Assembly (NCBI RefSeq): GCF_037975245.1
Contig: NC_092577.1
Coordinates: 17,907,898-17,971,897 of the forward strand
DNA length: 64,000 bases
Origin: Apostichopus japonicus
Taxonomy: Eukaryota > Echinodermata > Holothuroidea > Aspidochirotida > Stichopodidae
Reading direction: 5' to 3'
The notes under the pieces were generated by a model. That model was not told the origin of the DNA. It worked only from the letters and a program-made list of their open reading frames with translations, and did no database searches. Position numbers and translations under genes: made by a program. How positions within the stretch are numbered: position 1 is the stretch's first letter; each line of letters begins with the position of its first letter. Below, piece by piece: positions 59,600 to 64,000 of the stretch.

Positions 59600-62500
59600 T
59601 GGTTGTTACTGTTAGTTTCAATATCCACTGGTCTGATCTGGTCTGGTCTGATTAGTGGGAGTATTTTCCATTTGATTTTGTTGAGTAGTATATGATTCCT
59701 TAGTCTTTATTAAATCTTTGCGATTGCTACGGTACTGTGCATCTCCCACTTGAACAATATATGACCTTGGAGTGGATGCTGCTTTGTTTATTTTGCTTTT
59801 TTTCCCAGACTTTATCACCTGTGCTCATGCGCACAACATCCCCCGGGTTTAAAGGTTGCATATCTCTGGCACCTTCATGTTGATTTTGGTCCAGCTGTTC
59901 TTTGACAGAGCTAGGCTCCTGTGTTTTGGGTTTTAACAAGTGCTCTGTCATAGGGTGTACTGACCTACTTCTTCTGCCCATCAATAGTTGAGCAGGGGAT
60001 GGTAGTCCCTCCATTTGGTGTATTTCTGTAGTCCAGAAAACAGAAATATGAGCCTTGCCCCGAATCTTGAGCTTTTTTTCATCAGTCTCTTGACTGTTTG
60101 CACAGTCTTTTCTGCTTTAGCATTGGATTGGGGGTACTTGGGTGAACTAGTTATGTGCTTCAACCCATACTGTTTTGCAAAATCTTGGAAGGCCCCTGAG
60201 GAATATGGAGTCCCATTATCTGACATTACCACCTCTGGTATGCCATATCTAGCAAAATGTTGCTTACAGATTTGAATGACAGATTCACTTCTCAGATTAC
60301 GCAGTTTCTTTACTTCAAAGAAGTTAGAGTAATAGTCTACTAAGACAACATAGTACTCTTGATTGAACTGAAAAGAAATCTGTGGCAATTTTCTGCCATG
60401 GCAAGCTTGGTTTAGCATGACCTTTCATTGACTCTTTTGGATTTTGGTTACGATAGCGATTACAAATTTCGCACTTGGCAACAACATCTTCAATTTGTCT
60501 AGCCATGCCTGGGCAAAAGAATATGTCACGGGCTACTTTTTTGGATTTTTCTACCCCTTGATGACTGTGGTGAATTTTTTCAATGATTAGTCTTCTCATA
60601 CTTGTAGGTATGATCAACTTGTGATTTTTTAACAGCAGTCCTTGTTCTACTGTTAATTCATCTTGCATTTCCCAGTATGACTTGATGGGGCCTGGCACCT
60701 CCAGTTTACTAGTGGGCCAGGTACCACTCAGTACATGATCTCTAACAGCCGGTAACGTGACATCTGAATTTGTTGCTGCCATTGCCTCCTGTAGCCTTTC
60801 ATTTGACATGAATCTTTGGCATCTAAACAATACATCAGCCAGCTCTTTCTCAACTTGTGCGTACTTCTTTTGACTACTAGTGAAAGCCTTCGACGCATAG
60901 GCGATACGGTGGCCATCTTGTAACACGACACCCCCTACCCCAGTGCTTGAAGCATCAACACTTACTGTGACAGGTTTTGTCACATCATAGTATGATAATA
61001 CTGGTGGCTTTTGATATGAGTGACTTTAGTCGTTCAAAACTCTTCTGTTGACCCTCGGCCCAAACCCACTCTTGCTCTTTTTGCAGCAGTTTGCGCAAGG
61101 GCTCAAATTCTGTTGCCAAATTTGGTATGAATTTGCCTACGTAATTTATCATGCCCAGAAACTGCTGAAGCCCCTTTTTGTTGGTAGGCGACTCCAACTC
61201 ATTGATTGCCTCAATTTTCCTTGGATCTGGTTTCACCCCGTCAGCTGTAAGAATATGGCCTATGTATCTTACCTCGTTATGCCGGAACTGACATTTGGTG
61301 GGATTTAGTCCCATTTTTCTCTTTGGCGCGCTTTAACACACATTCCAAACGAAAATTATGCTCTGCTAGGTTTTCTCCCCACACCAAAATATCATCCATA
61401 ATGATCTCAACTCCCTGAATGTTCTTGAACATACGGGACATTGTCCTTTGGAATATTTCCGGTGCTGATTTTATACCGAAAGGCAAGCGTTTATATCTAT
61501 ATCGGCCATAGGGTGTGTGAAAGGTGCATAACTTGCGACTTTCTTTATCTATTCAATACCTAGAAATTGGCGTCCAGGGTGCTGAATACCTTGGCATTTG
61601 GCATGTGAGCGACGACCTCTATCGTTTTCATTGGGTAATGCTCCCGCTCGATCGCCTCGTTCAGGTCCTTCGGGTCCAGGCAGATGCGTACTTTCTCCCG
61701 GCCCGGTTTAACTACGGTGACCATACTGGAGACCCACTGGCTTGGCTCAATGACATCTAGTTCCTCCATTCGTTTCAGCTCTGCCTTTATTTTGCCCCTC
61801 AGTGCTTCTGGAACACGGCGCGGCGCGTGTATGACAGGTTGGGCCTCAGGAGATGTACGGATGTGATGCTCCTCCTCAAAACATCCTACGCCATGGAACA
61901 CCTCTTCGATCTTGCTTGGCTTGACTGCATCCTCTTGAATCTGGAGTTTGTCTACGCGGCGGATAAGCTCTAACTCTTTACAGGTGTCCAGGCCCAAAAC
62001 TGGTGTGACCTTACGGTCCAGAACTTGGAATTATAGCGGTTACAATTTTGTTTTATACCCACACAACAAGACACATTTTCCGATAGTCCTGATTCTGTGC
62101 CCCGAGTATGAGGTTAGTTTTATCTTTGATTTGCTGATCTGGTCACTGATGGTATAACCATCTTGGTATAACCATGCATTCTGCACCAGTGTCCAATTTT
62201 AATTTGACGTCCTCATTACTCTCCACTGGGGTCAGATTTGTAATCCACTGTTTATCCTGAGGTGACTTCGTATTAACCGCATCAACAAACAGTTCGGTCT
62301 CCAAATCAGAAGCGTCATCGTTCTGCACATGGTGTAATCACTTTTTCATTCATCCCGGAATTCCCCTTGGTCGACTTGGCCTCCGACTCGACCTAAAAAC
62401 TCGACCGTAGTGGTTCATTTGTCCACATTTCTTGCATTTTTGCCCATATGCTGGACAATTTCCGGCTTGGTGCGATCCACCACAGAACTTGCAATTTTTA

Positions 62501-62640
62501 ATTTGTTTTTTCGCGACTGCCGATATTTGTTGATTTGAATGTCCCGATTGCGCGATTGCCGACAGTCCTCCCAGTTGCTGCTTGCTAGCCTCATTAGCGT
62601 GACAAATCATTAATGCTTTTGCCAAAGTTAACTCTGCGTC
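59600..62640 (-). pseudogene. Ty3/gypsy-like gag-pol remnant
   Basis: On the minus strand: a nucleocapsid with CKFCGGSHQAGNC and a second degraded knuckle (62625-62350), a protease block LKLDTGAECMVIP (about 62180), RT from 61997 to about 61277 (MPFGIKSAPEIFQ and a DDI catalytic pair near 61400), the RT connection (CQFRHNEVRYIGHIL), and RNase H start (SVDASSTGVGGVV). An internal deletion then fuses RNase H in frame to the pre-integrase region (60983-60324). Next come the zinc-binding CEICNRYR and the integrase core with MSDNGTPYSS (about 60210), and a C-terminal part to ~59730. Multiple frame breaks. No LTR was identified, and LINE F cuts it at 62643. A different lineage from the element at 27.9-35.1 kb. 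Confidence 0.85.
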
Positions 62641-62642
62641 GC

Positions 62643-64000
62643 GTTCAGTTCAGTTCAGTTCTCGTGGAGTGCGGACGTGTTTTCGGCTGCTCTCCACCTT
62701 TCGTTGACCACACCTTTATTGTGTTTTTACGTTGGCCCTTCATTAGTTTACAGTTTGTTTTAGTGTAGTTTGTGTGTTTTGGGTTTGTTTCGTTTTGGTT
62801 TGTGTATAGGTGCGTGGCTTTGCCACACCCCTAGCTGTCATGGCGGCTCGCCGTGACAGCAAAATCGTATTGTTGAGTTTTTCGGGGGAGGCTAAGGTCG
62901 TCCCCGTACAAGTTTTTTCAGTTTTGCGTTCTGTTGGTTTAAAGGTCCCTGGAGAGGTTGACGCGCTTCAGCGTAAACCTCTCCGGGGTATGAATTGTTT
63001 TGATGTACGGTTTACCTCGGAGGCTGCCCGCGTCCGAGGCGTCCATGTGTTGGAGGGAGTTGAGGGACTGAAGGTCACACCGTATGACAGTTCGGTGTGG
63101 GTGACAGTCCTCCATCTCCCTCTGGACATGTCTGAACAGGTTGTTGTGCGGACACTGGGGCGTTTCGGGAAAGTGACCGGCTACGAGGAGCCGGAATTCC
63201 TTGAATGTATGGGTGTGAAGACCGGGACTAGACGAGTTAGAGTTGAACTCAAGTCCGATATCCCCTCTACCTTGTGGGCTAATGGGCACAGGGCCCACGT
63301 TGCATACCCGGGCCAGCCTCGCACTTGTTGGAGGTGTGGGCTGGAAGGGCATGAGGCCAGGTTGTGCCCGAACAAGCGGTGTAGCCGCTGTTTACAGGTT
63401 GGGCATACCCTGGCCGAGTGTAAAGGGGATATCGTTTGCAACTCGTGTGGGAAAACGGGCCATCTCGCCCGTTTATGCCCAGACCGCTCATACGCCGCGA
63501 GAGTGGCTACGGGCGTGGTTGAAGCGGTCCCTGTCCCGGCCTCTGACACCGTACCACATGATGCTCCTGTCATCGCCCCAGTGTCCGACACTAGCGCCCC
63601 GATGGAGGCTTTGTTCCCTCTTTCATGTCCGACCTCTCCCCTGATCGAACTTGCCGAGACTGCCAGCCTGCCCACTGAGGCAGAGCAGGACAAAACGGCG
63701 GAGATGGTACTAGCGGAGTGGCACGCGGCGCAGGATGCCGCTTGTACTGGTTCACCGGTAGCTACGCCCGCTATCGGTGATACTAGTCGGGCCCCGAGTC
63801 AACCGGCCCAAGAGACATTAAGTGGCCCAGATTCTGACTCGCCAATGGAGGACTGCACTACAGCCTTATTAGTTGTGGCTAAGGAGTCCTCCGATTGGTT
63901 TGATGAGACAAAACAGGCCACTAATCTCATTGACTCGAGTGGCCCTTCCACCCTACCCGCAGCCGCTTCCGCTATACCGGACACGATGGTCGCTAGTGGA
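62643..64000 (+). mobile_element. LINE F, 5' end (continues beyond window)
   Basis: Starts with TTCAGTTCAGTTCAGTTCTCGTGG, the 5' end of the LINE D subfamily, then ~180 bp of 5' UTR and ORF1. It was inserted into, or joined to, the Ty3/gypsy remnant. The window ends inside ORF1, so ORF2 cannot be judged. Confidence 0.9.
62840..64000 (+). CDS. LINE F ORF1, intact to window end
   Basis: The ATG at 62840 opens 387 codons without a stop to the window edge (MAARRDSKIVLLSFSGEAKV...). Three intact CCHC knuckles: CWRCGLEGHEARLC (about 63329), CSRCLQVGHTLAEC and CNSCGKTGHLARLC. Upstream lies an N-terminal folded region of ~150 residues shared with LINEs A, B and D; downstream an acidic, Pro/Ser-rich tail. 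The protein should bind element RNA. This is the only LINE ORF1 in the window without a disruption, marking the youngest or a still-active copy. Confidence 0.9.
   Translation, partial: MAARRDSKIVLLSFSGEAKVVPVQVFSVLRSVGLKVPGEVDALQRKPLRGMNCFDVRFTSEAARVRGVHVLEGVEGLKVTPYDSSVWVTVLHLPLDMSEQVVVRTLGRFGKVTGYEEPEFLECMGVKTGTRRVRVELKSDIPSTLWANGHRAHVAYPGQPRTCWRCGLEGHEARLCPNKRCSRCLQVGHTLAECKGDIVCNSCGKTGHLARLCPDRSYAARVATGVVEAVPVPASDTVPHDAPVIAPVSDTSAPMEALFPLSCPTSPLIELAETASLPTEAEQDKTAEMVLAEWHAAQDAACTGSPVATPAIGDTSRAPSQPAQETLSGPDSDSPMEDCTTALLVVAKESSDWFDETKQATNLIDSSGPSTLPAAASAIPDTMVASG

Noticed and set aside
63243-63644. Plus-strand 133-codon frame and minus-strand 170-codon frame at the window end
   Set aside because: Both are shadows of the intact LINE F ORF1 in another frame or strand.
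1-64000. CRISPR array, bacterial operons or tRNA genes
   Set aside because: No direct-repeat/spacer pattern, operon layout or cloverleaf was found; introns and retroelements mark this as animal DNA.

Overview
This window is animal (metazoan) nuclear DNA. It shows GT-AG introns, exons scattered over kilobases, AT-rich non-coding sequence, microsatellites, and a heavy load of retroelements: L1/Tx1-like LINEs with APE endonuclease and CCHC knuckles, and Ty3/gypsy-like LTR elements. The repeat repertoire and gene families suggest a marine invertebrate, possibly a deuterostome such as an echinoderm. That placement is inference, because no single-copy host marker was recognised.

Left part (1-6 kb): a decayed Tc1/mariner transposase on the minus strand, a 1.1-kb copy of a dispersed repeat, a short tandem array, and otherwise empty sequence. 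From 6.3 to 21.7 kb, + strand exons fit one spliced gene of unusual architecture: a KMT5A-like SET methyltransferase domain, a linker, an IRE1/RNase-L-like protein kinase, an acidic linker, a zinc finger, a tyrosine-recombinase-like domain and a SANT-like tail. Splice phases agree at the junctions from exon 1 to exon 8, if one exon uses an internal acceptor. Several 1-nt frameshifts interrupt the reading. A ~2.9-kb array of degenerate ~225-bp units and a TATATG microsatellite lie in the intron before the kinase.

Middle (23-47.8 kb): a nested retroelement block. It holds LINE A (+), a Ty3/gypsy element with two nearly identical LTRs, a rearranged LINE piece (B), repeat copies, a truncated LINE (C), and a full-length LINE (D, -) with an 11-bp target-site duplication (TSD). 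Right part: a degenerate transposase-domain gene (48-50.5 kb) is split by a ~188-bp insertion. The head of that insertion is nearly identical to the 5' end of U2 snRNA, and it has a 20-bp TSD, so it looks like a U2-headed SINE. At 52.5-56.2 kb on the minus strand is a second zinc finger/recombinase-like/SANT gene without recognisable SET or kinase exons nearby. The window ends with a decayed Ty3/gypsy pol (-) and LINE F (+), whose ORF1 is open to the window edge.

The main points of interest are the SET-kinase-recombinase composite gene with its simpler paralogue, and the U2-derived SINE. Many coding regions here carry single-base frameshifts, so decay and assembly error cannot be told apart from this sequence alone.
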